From the NCBI RefSeq assembly GCF_944387275.1, contig NZ_CALXEG010000006.1:1-64000 (forward strand): a stretch of 64,000 bases of DNA, in the 5' to 3' direction. A program made the translations under genes and the position numbers. Of this stretch, positions 42,689 to 51,712 are shown piece after piece; the stretch's first letter is position 1; every line of letters starts with the position of its first letter. The notes under the pieces are model-generated. The model saw only the letters and a program-made list of their open reading frames with translations. It was not told the origin of the DNA and searched no databases. The DNA is from an uncultured Pseudoflavonifractor sp. Lineage in GTDB: Bacteria > Bacillota > Clostridia > Oscillospirales > Oscillospiraceae.

Positions 42689-44004
42689 TCCTGGACTTTC
42701 TCCTCCGCTGGCAGATCGAGATAGGAATGCTGGGCGCGACCTGCCTGTTTGTGCCGTGGAACCGGCGCAGGCCCCATTTCCTCTTCCGCGCCGTACTGGG
42801 GGTGGGCCTCCTGTTCGCGGTCGCCTACCTGGAGTCCGCCCTCATGAAGGACGGGTGGAGGAGCGCCTTGCCCACCTATGTCATCTCCCTGCTGCTGGAT
42901 ACAGCTCTCCTGGTCCTTCTGATCTGGCGGAGCTTTGACTGCAGCCCCGTCCACGCCATGTTCTCCGCCACCTGCGCCTACGCGGTGCAGCACATGACCA
43001 GCAAGCTGGCCTACATGGACGTGATGAGCCTGCTGCACCGCGGCCCCATCCAGAAGTGGTATCCCCTGCTGCTGCTGCTGCTGGCCAACGTCCTGGTGTG
43101 CGTGCCCATCTTTTTGGGCTTTACCCGCCGCTTTTTCAAAGAGGGACAGCTCATGTTCGACCGGCGCAAGACAGTGATCTACTCCGGACTGTTCCTCTTT
43201 GTGGCGGTCTACCTCAGCTCTTTGCTGGAGCAGAATCTGGACACATCGGCCCCCACCTATCTCACCAGCTATCTGGCCCTCAACGCCTTCTGCGTGCTCT
43301 TCGCTGTGGCCGTGCTGTCCATGGAGTTCTCCAATTGCAGCATGAAGCGGCTGGAGAGTGAGAACCTGATCCTGGAGCAGATGCTGGAGAACGACAGGCA
43401 GCAGTACGAGCTGGCCAAACAGGAGATGGAGAAGATCAATATCCGCTACCACGACCTCAAGCAGCAGTATTCCCGGGCCCCGGATGAGGAGCGGGCCAAG
43501 CTGGAGCAGGAGATGGAGGCCATCCGGCTGCGCTACTACACAGGGAACAAGGCTCTGGACATCGTCCTCACCCAGAAATCCGGCCTGTGCGAGCAGGCGG
43601 GCATCCAGTTGGTGTGCTCGGTGGACGGCAGCTGCCTGTCCGGCATGACCCACTACCACATCTACTCCATGCTGGGCAACGCCATCGACAACGCCATGGA
43701 GTGCCTGGCCAAGGTGGAGGACAAGGAGAAGAAGGTGATCAACCTGTCCATCTGCCGCCGGGCGGATATGGCGGTCATCTGTGTGGAGAATTATACGCCC
43801 GTTCCGCCGGTGGTGCGGGACGGTGCTCTGGTCACCACCAAGCAGGATGCGGCCTCCCACGGATACGGCACAAAGAGCATAAAAAGTATCGCCGAGCTGT
43901 ACGGCGGGACCGCCGATTATTTCGTGGAAGAAGAAATTTTTTATTTGCTGATTACGATTCCGTGCGCGGGAACGGTTGCCCGAACCGACCGCGCAGCGTG
44001 CTGA
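42682..44004 (+). CDS. Sensor histidine kinase with GHKL ATPase domain (AgrC-like)
   Basis: A 440-residue membrane kinase partner of the LytTR regulator. Six or so N-terminal membrane helices (residues 1-210) form the sensor, then a coiled coil (about 225-285) with the phosphoacceptor His in INIRYHDLKQQ, and a GHKL ATPase domain with the N-box MLGNAIDNAMECL and the G-box YGTKSIKSIAE. This layout matches peptide-sensing AgrC-type kinases, but no pheromone gene was found nearby. GTG 42682 overlaps the regulator stop. Confidence 0.92.
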   Translation: MLILDFLLRWQIEIGMLGATCLFVPWNRRRPHFLFRAVLGVGLLFAVAYLESALMKDGWRSALPTYVISLLLDTALLVLLIWRSFDCSPVHAMFSATCAYAVQHMTSKLAYMDVMSLLHRGPIQKWYPLLLLLLANVLVCVPIFLGFTRRFFKEGQLMFDRRKTVIYSGLFLFVAVYLSSLLEQNLDTSAPTYLTSYLALNAFCVLFAVAVLSMEFSNCSMKRLESENLILEQMLENDRQQYELAKQEMEKINIRYHDLKQQYSRAPDEERAKLEQEMEAIRLRYYTGNKALDIVLTQKSGLCEQAGIQLVCSVDGSCLSGMTHYHIYSMLGNAIDNAMECLAKVEDKEKKVINLSICRRADMAVICVENYTPVPPVVRDGALVTTKQDAASHGYGTKSIKSIAELYGGTADYFVEEEIFYLLITIPCAGTVARTDRAAC

Positions 44005-44023
44005 ATCGGAGCCAGGAGACGAG

Positions 44024-44057
44024 TATCCCCCCCATGGATATGGGGGGATATTTTTTT
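44024..44057 (+). terminator. Terminator of the two-component operon
   Basis: TATCCCCCC pairs with GGGGGGATA around a short loop, then seven T. It separates the kinase from the GH3 unit, which has its own promoter. Confidence 0.9.
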
Positions 44058-44104
44058 CACCTCTGCTGATTGCGACGCATTTTTTGACAATGGTGCCAGA
44101 GCGA

Positions 44105-44133
44105 TTGACGCTCCGGGAGAATCTCAATATCAT
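44105..44133 (+). promoter_or_regulatory. Promoter of the GH3 / Ig-domain operon
   Basis: TTGACG (44105-44110), 17-bp spacer, TATCAT (44128-44133); start near 44140. A TTGAC also occurs 26 bp upstream (44079); the two TTGAC repeats could be LytTR-type contact points, which is speculative. Confidence 0.6.
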
Positions 44134-44154
44134 GGTCGTATCAAGGCAAAGAGA

Positions 44155-44166
44155 GGAAACGTTTCC
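44155..44166. promoter_or_regulatory. LacI/CcpA-type operator palindrome in the GH3 leader
   Basis: GGAAACGTTTCC is a perfect 12-bp palindrome with the AAACG|TTT-like centre of LacI-family operators (cre-like), at about +15 to +26 relative to the predicted start, a normal place for a roadblock repressor of a glycosidase gene. Confidence 0.45.
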
Positions 44167-44290
44167 GACCCGGCCGCACCCCGCAAGAGGCGCGGCCACC
44201 CCGGGCCGGAACCCTCCGAAAACGGGCGGTGCACAGCCCGCTTTCAGAGGGGTTCGGCCATGTTCCAAACGTGTTAAGGAGGTCAAATTG

Positions 44291-47269
44291 ATGGCACGAA
44301 AGGCAACCACAAAAAAGTCCCAGCGCTGGCTCGGACTGGCTGGTGCAGCAATCCTGATCGCAAACCTTACTTTGACCGGGACTGCCGTCGCGTTCCAGCA
44401 GGAGGGCGAGATCAACCACGCGCTGGGCATTGAGGGCTCCGGCGCTACCTACGGCGGAACCGAGTTCACGGACGACGGTTCCCTGTCGGACGAGGGCTAT
44501 GCCAAGTACATTGAAGCTGCCTACGACTTCTGCGAGCAGGAAGAGGAAGAGGGCAGCGTCCTGCTCTATAACAAGGACAACGCTCTGCCCCTGTCGGAGG
44601 ACGAGCGGAACGTGACCGCCTTCGGCCGCGGCAGCGTGGACCCTGTGTTCCGGAGCACCGCCGGCGGCTCCTCCACCAACAAGGAGTATCAGCAGACCCC
44701 GGTGGACGCCCTGAAGGGCGCCGGCTTCAACGTCAACCAGACGGTGCTGGACGCCTACTCCTCCGCTGAGGACCCCGGCGCCCGCAGCGTGTCCCACGTG
44801 GGCGAGTATGACCCCGCCGTCTACACCGACAGCGTTCAGGCTTCCTTTGACGACTACAGCGATGTGGCCTTTGTCACCCTCTCCCGCTTCGCCACTGAGG
44901 GCAACGACCTGGCCATGGTCAACGACAAGGGCGCCCGGATGCTGGAGCTGGACGAGGACGAGCGGGCCATCTTCCAGATGATCAAGGACTCCGGCAAGTT
45001 CGACAAGGTCGTTGTGATCCTCAACTCTGTGTTCGCCATGGAGCTGGACTGGCTGGAGGAGTACGACGTGGACGCCGTGCTGTGGGTGGGCAACCCCGGC
45101 TTCTACGGCATGCCCGGCGCCGTCCGTGTGATCACCGGCGAGGTCAACCCCTCCGGCCACACGGTGGATACCTTTGCCGCCAACTCCCTGTCCGCCCCCT
45201 CCGCCGAGAACTTCGGCCTGCACTCCTATGACTACGGCAGCAAGACGCCCCGGGCGGCCGGCGACAGCTTCGTGACCTACAACGAGGGCATCTACGTGGG
45301 CTACAAGTACTACGAGACCCGGTATGAGGACACCGTTCTGGGCCAGGGCAACGCCAGCTCCTCCGTGGGCGCCAAGGCGTCCACCGACGGCTGGAACTAC
45401 GCCGAGGAGGTCTGCTTCCCCTTCGGCTTCGGCCTGTCCTACACCACCTACGAGTACACCATGGACAGCCTGGTGTATGACGCCGACGCCGACACCTTCA
45501 CCGCCACTGTCACCGTGGCCAACACCGGCGACATGGACGGCAAGGCCAGCGTCCAGCTCTACTTCCAGAGCCCCTACACCGACTACGACAAGGAGAACGG
45601 CATCGAGAAGGCCTCCATCCAGCTGCTGGCCTACGACAAGGTTGACGTGGCGGCCGGCGCCTCCGAGACCGTCACCCTGGAGGTGCCCGGTTACTTCCTG
45701 GCCTCCTATGACGCCAACAACGCCAAGGGCTACATCCTGGATGCCGGCGACTACTACTTCGCCGTCGGCAACGGCGCCCACGAGGCCCTGAACAACGTTC
45801 TGGCCCTCAAGTGCGGCGACGAGGTGAGCGGCAAGCTGGTGGACCAGGACGGCAACGTGGTCACCGGCAACACCGCCGCGGCCGCCAAGTGGACCTCCAC
45901 CAACGCCACCGTGGACACCGAGAAGTACCGTCAGTCCCGCTACGACAGCAGCGTCACCGTCACCAACACCTTTGACGACGCCGACATCAACTACTGGGTC
46001 AACGACGACGAGAAGGTCACCTACCTGTCCCGCAGCGCCTGGGACACCACCTACCCCGTGACCGTTGAGACCATCACCGTCAACGACAAGCTCTACGACG
46101 GCCTCAACATGCAGTTCTACACCAAGGCTGATGACGCCAAGAGCGTCTCCGACTTCCAGCTGGGCGTGACGCTGGACGAGAAGATCGACTTCATCGACAT
46201 GAAGGGCGTGGACTTTGACGATCCCAAGTGGGACGACTTCCTCTCCCAGCTCACCCTCAGCGAGCTGCTCATCAACATGGGCGACTCCAAGGGCATCAAG
46301 GCCGTGAAGGCCGTCAACAAGCCCGGCTGCACCATCGTGGACGGCCCCGAGGGCATGAACGGCCAGTTCAAGTACGGCGACCGCCGCAACTGCACCGGCT
46401 GGGCCACCCTGCCCATCGTGGCGGCCTCCTGGGACCATGACCTGCAGTACCGCTTCGGCCAGATGTACGGCGAGGACGCTCTGTACGCCTCCATCCCCAT
46501 TGCCTACGCCCCCGGCTGCGATATCCACCGTTCCCCCTACTCCGGCCGCAGCTCCGAGTACTTCTCCGAGGACGCGATGCTCACCTACTACGCCGCTGCC
46601 AATGTCTCTGAGGGCATGCGCAGCAAGGGCCTGATCGGCACCATCAAGCACTTCTTCCTCAACGAGCAGGAGGCCGGCCGTCAGGGCATCTCCACCTTTG
46701 CCAACGAGCAGTCCATCCGCGAGATCTACATGCGGGCCTTTGAGGGCTCCCTGTCCAGCAGCAACGGCGAGCAGGACGGCAGCAAGTCCCTGGGCGTGAT
46801 GACCGCCTACAACCGTATCGGCGTGATGTACGCCGCGGCCAGCCAGGGCATCCAGCACATCCTGCGGGACGAGTGGAACTACGGCGGCTACATCATCGAC
46901 GACGCTCTGACCGCTTCCGAGTACTCCTCCGCTCCTGAAATGCTGATGGCGGGCAACAACATCTTCTGTCTGGATACCGCCCGTCCCACTCAGATCGAGG
47001 AGCTGATCACCTCCACCGACGACGGCGACCTGCTGGAGAAGGTGCTGGAGTCCAACCACTATCTCTACTACGTCATGCTCCAGTCCTCCATGGGCAACTC
47101 CTCTGCCGAGGACCTGGTGGTGAGCGACGCGATGCCCTGGTGGCAGATCATGCTTATCTCGGTGGACGCCGTGTTCTGTGCGCTGGCTGTTGCCGCTGTT
47201 GTCATGTACGTGCTGCATACCTATACCGATGTCTTTTCCCGCAGGAAAAGCTCGGCTGGGCGGAATTGA
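44291..47269 (+). CDS. Circularly permuted glycoside hydrolase family 3 protein, membrane-anchored
   Basis: A 992-residue GH3 enzyme, probably a beta-glucosidase or related exo-glycosidase. The domain order is reversed: the usual C-terminal alpha/beta domain comes first (about 60-330), then a fibronectin-III-like domain (from FPFGFGLSYTTYEYTM, about 375-480), a linker, and the catalytic barrel last (about 650-940: IVDGPEGMN, IAYAPGCDIHR, IKHFFLNEQEAG, and the probable nucleophile Asp in GGYIIDDALT, residue 870 or 871). An N-terminal signal-anchor helix and a C-terminal helix (about 951-975) suggest anchoring at both ends. AAGGAGG is 8 nt before ATG 44291. Reversed GH3 enzymes are known from Ruminococcus and Butyrivibrio. 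Confidence 0.88.
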   Translation: MARKATTKKSQRWLGLAGAAILIANLTLTGTAVAFQQEGEINHALGIEGSGATYGGTEFTDDGSLSDEGYAKYIEAAYDFCEQEEEEGSVLLYNKDNALPLSEDERNVTAFGRGSVDPVFRSTAGGSSTNKEYQQTPVDALKGAGFNVNQTVLDAYSSAEDPGARSVSHVGEYDPAVYTDSVQASFDDYSDVAFVTLSRFATEGNDLAMVNDKGARMLELDEDERAIFQMIKDSGKFDKVVVILNSVFAMELDWLEEYDVDAVLWVGNPGFYGMPGAVRVITGEVNPSGHTVDTFAANSLSAPSAENFGLHSYDYGSKTPRAAGDSFVTYNEGIYVGYKYYETRYEDTVLGQGNASSSVGAKASTDGWNYAEEVCFPFGFGLSYTTYEYTMDSLVYDADADTFTATVTVANTGDMDGKASVQLYFQSPYTDYDKENGIEKASIQLLAYDKVDVAAGASETVTLEVPGYFLASYDANNAKGYILDAGDYYFAVGNGAHEALNNVLALKCGDEVSGKLVDQDGNVVTGNTAAAAKWTSTNATVDTEKYRQSRYDSSVTVTNTFDDADINYWVNDDEKVTYLSRSAWDTTYPVTVETITVNDKLYDGLNMQFYTKADDAKSVSDFQLGVTLDEKIDFIDMKGVDFDDPKWDDFLSQLTLSELLINMGDSKGIKAVKAVNKPGCTIVDGPEGMNGQFKYGDRRNCTGWATLPIVAASWDHDLQYRFGQMYGEDALYASIPIAYAPGCDIHRSPYSGRSSEYFSEDAMLTYYAAANVSEGMRSKGLIGTIKHFFLNEQEAGRQGISTFANEQSIREIYMRAFEGSLSSSNGEQDGSKSLGVMTAYNRIGVMYAAASQGIQHILRDEWNYGGYIIDDALTASEYSSAPEMLMAGNNIFCLDTARPTQIEELITSTDDGDLLEKVLESNHYLYYVMLQSSMGNSSAEDLVVSDAMPWWQIMLISVDAVFCALAVAAVVMYVLHTYTDVFSRRKSSAGRN

Positions 47270-47284
47270 CGGAGGTGGAAACTG

Positions 47285-48922
47285 ATGCTGAAAATGGGCA
47301 TAAAGAACAAGGCGGCCGGCAGCTATCTCTCTCTGGTCGCAGCTCTGGTAGCTCTGGTCACGGCAATCGTGTTCCTGGCGACCCAGGCGACGGCAGCCCC
47401 TCTGGGGCATGACGGAACCGCACCCGGCGTGGTGCTCCTGGCGGGCGTGGCCGCCGCAGTGGTGCTCTTCATCTTCCCCATTCGCTTTGGAGCACTGATC
47501 CAGGCCATCATCTACAATATCGCACTCTATCTTGTGGTCGTCCAGCTGTACTTCGTGTTTGCTGACGTGATCAACAACGTGACCTTCGCCGGCGGCAATG
47601 CGGGCCTGTGTGTGTTCTACATGATGGGCACCCTGGTCTGCTGCCTGCTGAGCGTGGTGGCCTGCTTCTTCAAGCAGACCCGGGACGAGTCCGAGGCGCA
47701 GCCCGAGGGGACCAAGTCCAGCCCTGTGGGCGCTGTGGCGCCTGCCGTGCTGCTGTGCGTCATCGCCGTGTGCGTGGGCGTGTACTTCAACATGGACGGC
47801 GGCATCAGCACGCCTGCCTCCGGCACTGAAGGCGGCGACGGCGGTGCTACCGCAGAGAATACCGAGGGTGTCAGCGTGAACTATACCGACAACACCTTCA
47901 AGGATATGTCCCTTGAGGATCTGGCTGCCATTCCCATGGAGACCTGGGAGGCCAAGGAGGCCGACGGCCAGGTGGCCTACTACTTCGAGGGCCAGTACAC
48001 CGAGGGCTTCAGCACCATCGTTGATCCCGCCTGCCTGGATATGTACTGCTGCACCGACGGCTCCATGTACGGCTCCTTCAGCGGCCCCACCACTTCCGTG
48101 GGCAGCGGCACGGTGTCCTATGTGTACGGCTACTGGTACAACTACGATGAGAACGGCGAGTACAACTTCGTCATCCACATCACCGGCAACCAGGATGCCG
48201 ACGGCACCCTCCGTCCCACCAACGTGGAGGGCGGCGCCGACGCGGATGTGTACATCTTCGACACCGATCACGGCGCCTACAACTGGGAGGCCAGCCTGAG
48301 CTACGGCGTGATGGGCGGCATGATCACCCGTAACATCAACATCTATGGCCAGGTGTACACCAAGGCCCAGAGCCTGACCATCGACTCCTCCGCCCTGCCC
48401 GTGTTCTACACCGGCGACAGCTTTGACGCCACCTCCCTGGTGGCCACCGCGGTCCGCGGCAACGGCGCCGAGGAGTCCATCTGGAACGGCCGTATCTCCT
48501 ACAGCGGCTTTGACTCCGAGACCCCCGGCACCAAGACGGTGACGGCCAGCTTCCTGGGCGCCACTGCCACCTTCGACGTGACGGTGGAGGAGCTGGTGGC
48601 CGACACCTATACCGGCAGCTACGAGCTGGTGGTGGACGGCACGCCCACTGCCACTGAGGCCCAGATGGTGGTGGACTACTCCCACAAGACCTGCACAGTG
48701 ACCAGCACCGACGGCACCCTCTCCATCAGCGGCACCGTGGAGGATTCCGCTGACGGCAGCGTGACCATCACCCTGAACGGCAGCGAGCCTATGACCGCTG
48801 TCATCACCGAGAGCGACGCCGGCACCCAGATCACCATCCCCGCCCACCAGGAGGTTGTCTCCGGCTGGGGTACCAGCGAGACCTACGAGATCGGGGAGTG
48901 CACCATGACTCTGTCCGCCTGA
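47285..48922 (+). CDS. Polytopic membrane protein with extracellular Ig-like domain
   Basis: A 545-residue protein with about five N-terminal membrane helices (residues 14-165), an acidic Ser/Gly/Thr linker, and a large outer part. Residues about 350-440 resemble a bacterial Ig-like (Big_3-type) domain (PVFYTGDSFDATSLVATAV, later PGTKTVTASFLGATATFDV). It starts 15 nt after the GH3 stop, with GGAGG 9 nt before the ATG, so the two are co-transcribed and probably act together at the surface. No catalytic motif was recognised; a role in holding substrate or the GH3 partner is an inference. Confidence 0.75.
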   Translation: MLKMGIKNKAAGSYLSLVAALVALVTAIVFLATQATAAPLGHDGTAPGVVLLAGVAAAVVLFIFPIRFGALIQAIIYNIALYLVVVQLYFVFADVINNVTFAGGNAGLCVFYMMGTLVCCLLSVVACFFKQTRDESEAQPEGTKSSPVGAVAPAVLLCVIAVCVGVYFNMDGGISTPASGTEGGDGGATAENTEGVSVNYTDNTFKDMSLEDLAAIPMETWEAKEADGQVAYYFEGQYTEGFSTIVDPACLDMYCCTDGSMYGSFSGPTTSVGSGTVSYVYGYWYNYDENGEYNFVIHITGNQDADGTLRPTNVEGGADADVYIFDTDHGAYNWEASLSYGVMGGMITRNINIYGQVYTKAQSLTIDSSALPVFYTGDSFDATSLVATAVRGNGAEESIWNGRISYSGFDSETPGTKTVTASFLGATATFDVTVEELVADTYTGSYELVVDGTPTATEAQMVVDYSHKTCTVTSTDGTLSISGTVEDSADGSVTITLNGSEPMTAVITESDAGTQITIPAHQEVVSGWGTSETYEIGECTMTLSA

Positions 48923-48974
48923 GGCGGGAGAGAGATCGCTCCAGAGATCTGATGCAGAATAAACTGCCCCTAAG

Positions 48975-49012
48975 AGCAGGGCGCGCGGTATATGCCGCGC
49001 GCCCTGCTTTTG
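48975..49012 (+). terminator. Terminator of the GH3 operon
   Basis: A 14-bp stem AGCAGGGCGCGCGG / CCGCGCGCCCTGCT with a TATATG loop, followed by TTT. Confidence 0.85.
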
Positions 49013-49056
49013 CCGTTCAGCACAAAAGCGGAGCCGGAATCGGCCTGGTCTTCTGT

Positions 49057-49086
49057 TTGACGGCGCGGCGGAAGATGGGGTATACT
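49057..49086 (+). promoter_or_regulatory. Promoter of the PHP phosphatase gene
   Basis: TTGACG (49057-49062), 18-bp spacer, TATACT (49081-49086), about 110 nt before the ATG. Confidence 0.65.
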
Positions 49087-49202
49087 GATAACCGATATAA
49101 AAGGATAAGACAGATGGGATACCGCGGCGTATCCGGCGTGCAGGGAAGGCATGCCGCCTGGCGGGACGGTATGCCCGGCTGCTGAGAGAGGAGTTCAGTC
49201 CC

Positions 49203-50006
49203 ATGTTCCAGCTTTACGATATGCACACGCATACCGTGTTTTCCCCCGATTCCCAGACCCCCATGGAGGACATGGCGGAGGAGGCCATCCGCCGGGGTAT
49301 CACCGGTATGGCCATTACAGATCACTATAACCCCGACTACCCCACCCTGCGTTTCCGTACCGGCCAGCCCACGGCTGAGTACCACCGGGCCATGGAGCGC
49401 CTGGCGGAGCAGTATGCCGGACGGCTGGAGGTGCTCAAGGGCGTTGAGATGGGCGTCCTGGACGGGGACACCATGGACCGCTGCCGGGCGGCGGCCAGGG
49501 ATTACCACTACGACTTTATCCTCGCCTCCTTCCACTCCGACCGGGAGCGGACCTTTGACGACATGGCCCGGGACCCCTTCTCCAGGACGGAGGAGGTGTT
49601 CCGGCACTACTACGAGTACGTCCTGTCCTGCATCAAGCAGTTCAAGGACTACGACGTGCTGGCCCACCTGAATCTGGTGGACCGCTACGCGCCCTATATA
49701 CCTGACGATAGCCTGTACACCGACCTGGTGGACGAGATCCTCCGCACCGCTGTGGCCGACGGCAAGGGCCTGGAGATCAATACCGCCAGCTGGCGGTACC
49801 GCATGGGGGAGCGCACCACCCCCACCGCCGCCATCCTCCGGCGCTACCGGGAGCTGGGCGGCGAGTACGTCACCGTGGGCTCGGACGCCCACACCCCCAA
49901 CTGGCTGGGCGACCACCTGGGCGAGGGCTGCCAGCTGCTGCGGGACCTGGGCTGGGAATACTACACCGTGTACCGGAATAGAAAGCCCTGCCCCATCAAG
50001 CTGTGA
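49203..50006 (+). CDS. PHP domain phosphatase, HisK/HisJ-type histidinol-phosphatase family
   Basis: A 267-residue metal-dependent phosphoesterase. PHP ligands are visible: YDMHTHTVFSPDS, AITDHYN, the Glu in LKGVEMGVL, FILASFHSD, and VGSDAHTP near the C-terminus. It is close to HisK-type histidinol-phosphate phosphatases, but with no other his gene nearby the substrate is not certain. ATG 49203 has GAGGAG upstream. Confidence 0.85.
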   Translation: MFQLYDMHTHTVFSPDSQTPMEDMAEEAIRRGITGMAITDHYNPDYPTLRFRTGQPTAEYHRAMERLAEQYAGRLEVLKGVEMGVLDGDTMDRCRAAARDYHYDFILASFHSDRERTFDDMARDPFSRTEEVFRHYYEYVLSCIKQFKDYDVLAHLNLVDRYAPYIPDDSLYTDLVDEILRTAVADGKGLEINTASWRYRMGERTTPTAAILRRYRELGGEYVTVGSDAHTPNWLGDHLGEGCQLLRDLGWEYYTVYRNRKPCPIKL

Positions 50007-50071
50007 CCTGACGGCGCGTCAGCGGCGCCGGTTAAGATATGCGGAACGTACCGGAAGAAAGGGGACTGGGC

Positions 50072-50338
50072 ATGTATTCCAAACAGATCACCATCCAGAA
50101 CAGGAGCGGGCTTCACGCCCGGCCTGCCGCTGACTTTGTCAGCCAGGCGGGCAAGTTCAAGGCCAAGATCGGGGTCCAGCGTGCCGGAGAGGACGTGGTG
50201 GCCGACGGGAAATCCATCATCATGCTCCTCGCCATGGGCCTGGCCCAGGGGGAAGAGGTGATCCTCTCCGCCGACGGCGAGGACGAGAAGGAGGCCGTGG
50301 AGGCTCTGGCCGAAGTGCTGGCCAATTGCAGGACATAA
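50072..50338 (+). CDS. ptsH: HPr family phosphocarrier protein
   Basis: An 88-residue PTS phosphocarrier with the active-site His15 in SGLHARPAADF and the regulatory Ser48 in DGKSIIMLLAMG, the site aligned to Ser46 of Bacillus HPr that HPr kinase phosphorylates in catabolite repression. ATG 50072 follows AAAGGGG. It is not next to ptsI or a PTS permease; it follows the PHP gene by 65 nt. Whether it serves sugar transport or only regulation cannot be seen. Confidence 0.93.
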   Translation: MYSKQITIQNRSGLHARPAADFVSQAGKFKAKIGVQRAGEDVVADGKSIIMLLAMGLAQGEEVILSADGEDEKEAVEALAEVLANCRT

Positions 50339-50469
50339 ATTTCCACAAATGGACTGCTGGCCTTGTAAGAGATGCCGGGGGTATGATATCCTTAATAAAG
50401 AAGTAAAAGCACGGGAAGCCGCCGCATGAGACAGGGCGCGGCGGGTATTTCGTCGCAGGAAAGGAATGA

Positions 50470-51189
50470 ATGGCAGTGGAAATGAACAAGCACAGCAACC
50501 TGGACCCCGCGTCCCTCGCCGCCTACATCGACCACACCCTCCTCAAGCCGGAGGCCTCCGTGGCGGACATCAAGAAGGTGTGCGACGAGGCCAAAGAGCA
50601 CCACTTTGCCAGCGTGTGCGTCAATCCGTCCTACATCCACTATGTGGCCGGGCAGCTGGCAGGCAGCGGCGTGACCCCCTGCTGCGTCATCGGCTTCCCC
50701 TTCGGCACCCAGACCCCCGAGGCCAAGGCCTTCGAGGCCCGGGACGCGGTGGCCAACGGCGCCCGTGAGGTGGACATGGTCATCAACGTGGGCGCCATCA
50801 AGTCGGGCGACTGGGCCCTGGTGGAGCGGGACATCGCCGGCGTGGTGGAGGCCACGGGCGGCAAGGCGGCCGTGAAGGTGATCCTGGAGACCTGCCTGCT
50901 CACCGACGAGGAGAAGGTGGAGGCCTGCAAGATCAGCAAGAAGGCGGGCGCGGCCTTTGTCAAGACCTCCACCGGCTACTCCAAGGGCGGCGCCACCGTG
51001 GAGGACGTGCGCCTCATGCGGGAGACCGTGGGCCCCGATATGGGCGTGAAGGCCTCCGGCGGCATCCGCACCTATGAGGACGCGGTGGCCATGATCGAGG
51101 CCGGCGCCAACCGCCTGGGCGCCAGCGCGGGCATCAAGATCATCGCCGGTCCTGCGGGTACGGAGAGCGCCACGGGCGCCGGTTACTGA
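50470..51189 (+). CDS. deoC: Deoxyribose-phosphate aldolase
   Basis: Splits 2-deoxyribose 5-phosphate into glyceraldehyde 3-phosphate and acetaldehyde in deoxynucleoside catabolism. 239 residues, (beta/alpha)8 barrel. Motifs: [12 protein letters not shown] near residue 20, [26 protein letters not shown], the Schiff-base Lys in [16 protein letters not shown], and [12 protein letters not shown] 50470 has AAGGA 4 nt upstream; an in-frame ATG (50482) is an alternative. Its own promoter was not clear. It fits with udp in nucleoside use. Confidence 0.97.
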   Translation: MAVEMNKHSNLDPASLAAYIDHTLLKPEASVADIKKVCDEAKEHHFASVCVNPSYIHYVAGQLAGSGVTPCCVIGFPFGTQTPEAKAFEARDAVANGAREVDMVINVGAIKSGDWALVERDIAGVVEATGGKAAVKVILETCLLTDEEKVEACKISKKAGAAFVKTSTGYSKGGATVEDVRLMRETVGPDMGVKASGGIRTYEDAVAMIEAGANRLGASAGIKIIAGPAGTESATGAGY

Positions 51190-51214
51190 GAAAAGCGCAT
51201 AAGAACGTCATTGG

Positions 51215-51254
51215 GGCGGGAAAGCCGTAAAAGCGCGGCTTTCCCGCCTTTTCG
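51215..51254 (+). terminator. Terminator of deoC
   Basis: GGCGGGAAAGCCG pairs with CGGCTTTCCCGCC around a short loop, followed by TTTTC. Confidence 0.88.
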
Positions 51255-51344
51255 CCGAAAGCGGCATCTCCGCCTCCTTGGCAGAGAAGAGAATGTGGTC
51301 CGTGGTAAAAAAAGGAGGATCTTTGGTAAAAAGAGCGGATGGTC

Positions 51345-51373
51345 TTGCGCTGCAGGAGCGTTTATGATATGCT
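51345..51373 (+). promoter_or_regulatory. Promoter of the cobalamin operon
   Basis: TTGCGC (51345-51350), 17-bp spacer, TATGCT (51368-51373); start near 51380, 120 nt before the riboswitch core. Confidence 0.65.
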
Positions 51374-51502
51374 AAAAAACCGGTGAGGGCCGGAGAGAAT
51401 TTTGTTGAGAAGGATGAAAGCCAAGACGGTTTTTTCTTTCAAATGGTCTCCTGTCCCCGCCTTAGTCTGCCTGATCGGGCGGATTTTGGAGCGAGTTGAA
51501 TA

Positions 51503-51670
51503 GAACAGTGCGGATGCGGTGCGGCATAAAGCCGCCTAACAGGGAAGACCGGTGAAACTCCGGCGCAGTCTTACCTCTACTGTAAGCGCGGACGAGAGCG
51601 TCAGTCCATTGGCATAGCCGAGAAGGGACGCTGGAGGGTGAAGCGCAAGCCAGGAGACCTGCCGCAGTTC
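51503..51670 (+). ncRNA. Cobalamin (adenosylcobalamin) riboswitch
   Basis: The conserved core is complete: GCGGCATAAAGCCGC hairpin, AACAGGGAA, GGTGAAACTCC, CTACTGTAAGCG, AGTCCATTGGCA and the B12 box AAGCCAGGAGACCTGCC (51647-51663). GAAC...GCGG at the 5' end pairs with CCGCAGTTC at the 3' end to close the aptamer. B12 binding is expected to shut off the operon. Confidence 0.96.
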
Positions 51671-51712
51671 GGTACGTACTCTGAGGTGGAGGGTACTGGC
51701 ATACGTAAAACG

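Noticed and set aside
44141-49204. A 1687-codon open frame on the minus strand across the GH3 and Ig-domain genes
   Set aside because: It is a shadow of GC-rich codons on the plus strand; its product is low-complexity Gly/Val/His-rich, it has no family features, and the plus-strand genes have clear domains and ribosome-binding sites.
51326-51367. Short TTG-started frame (about 13 codons) after an AGGAGG, just upstream of the cobalamin operon
   Set aside because: It overlaps the predicted -35/-10 region and would need a separate transcript; no support.
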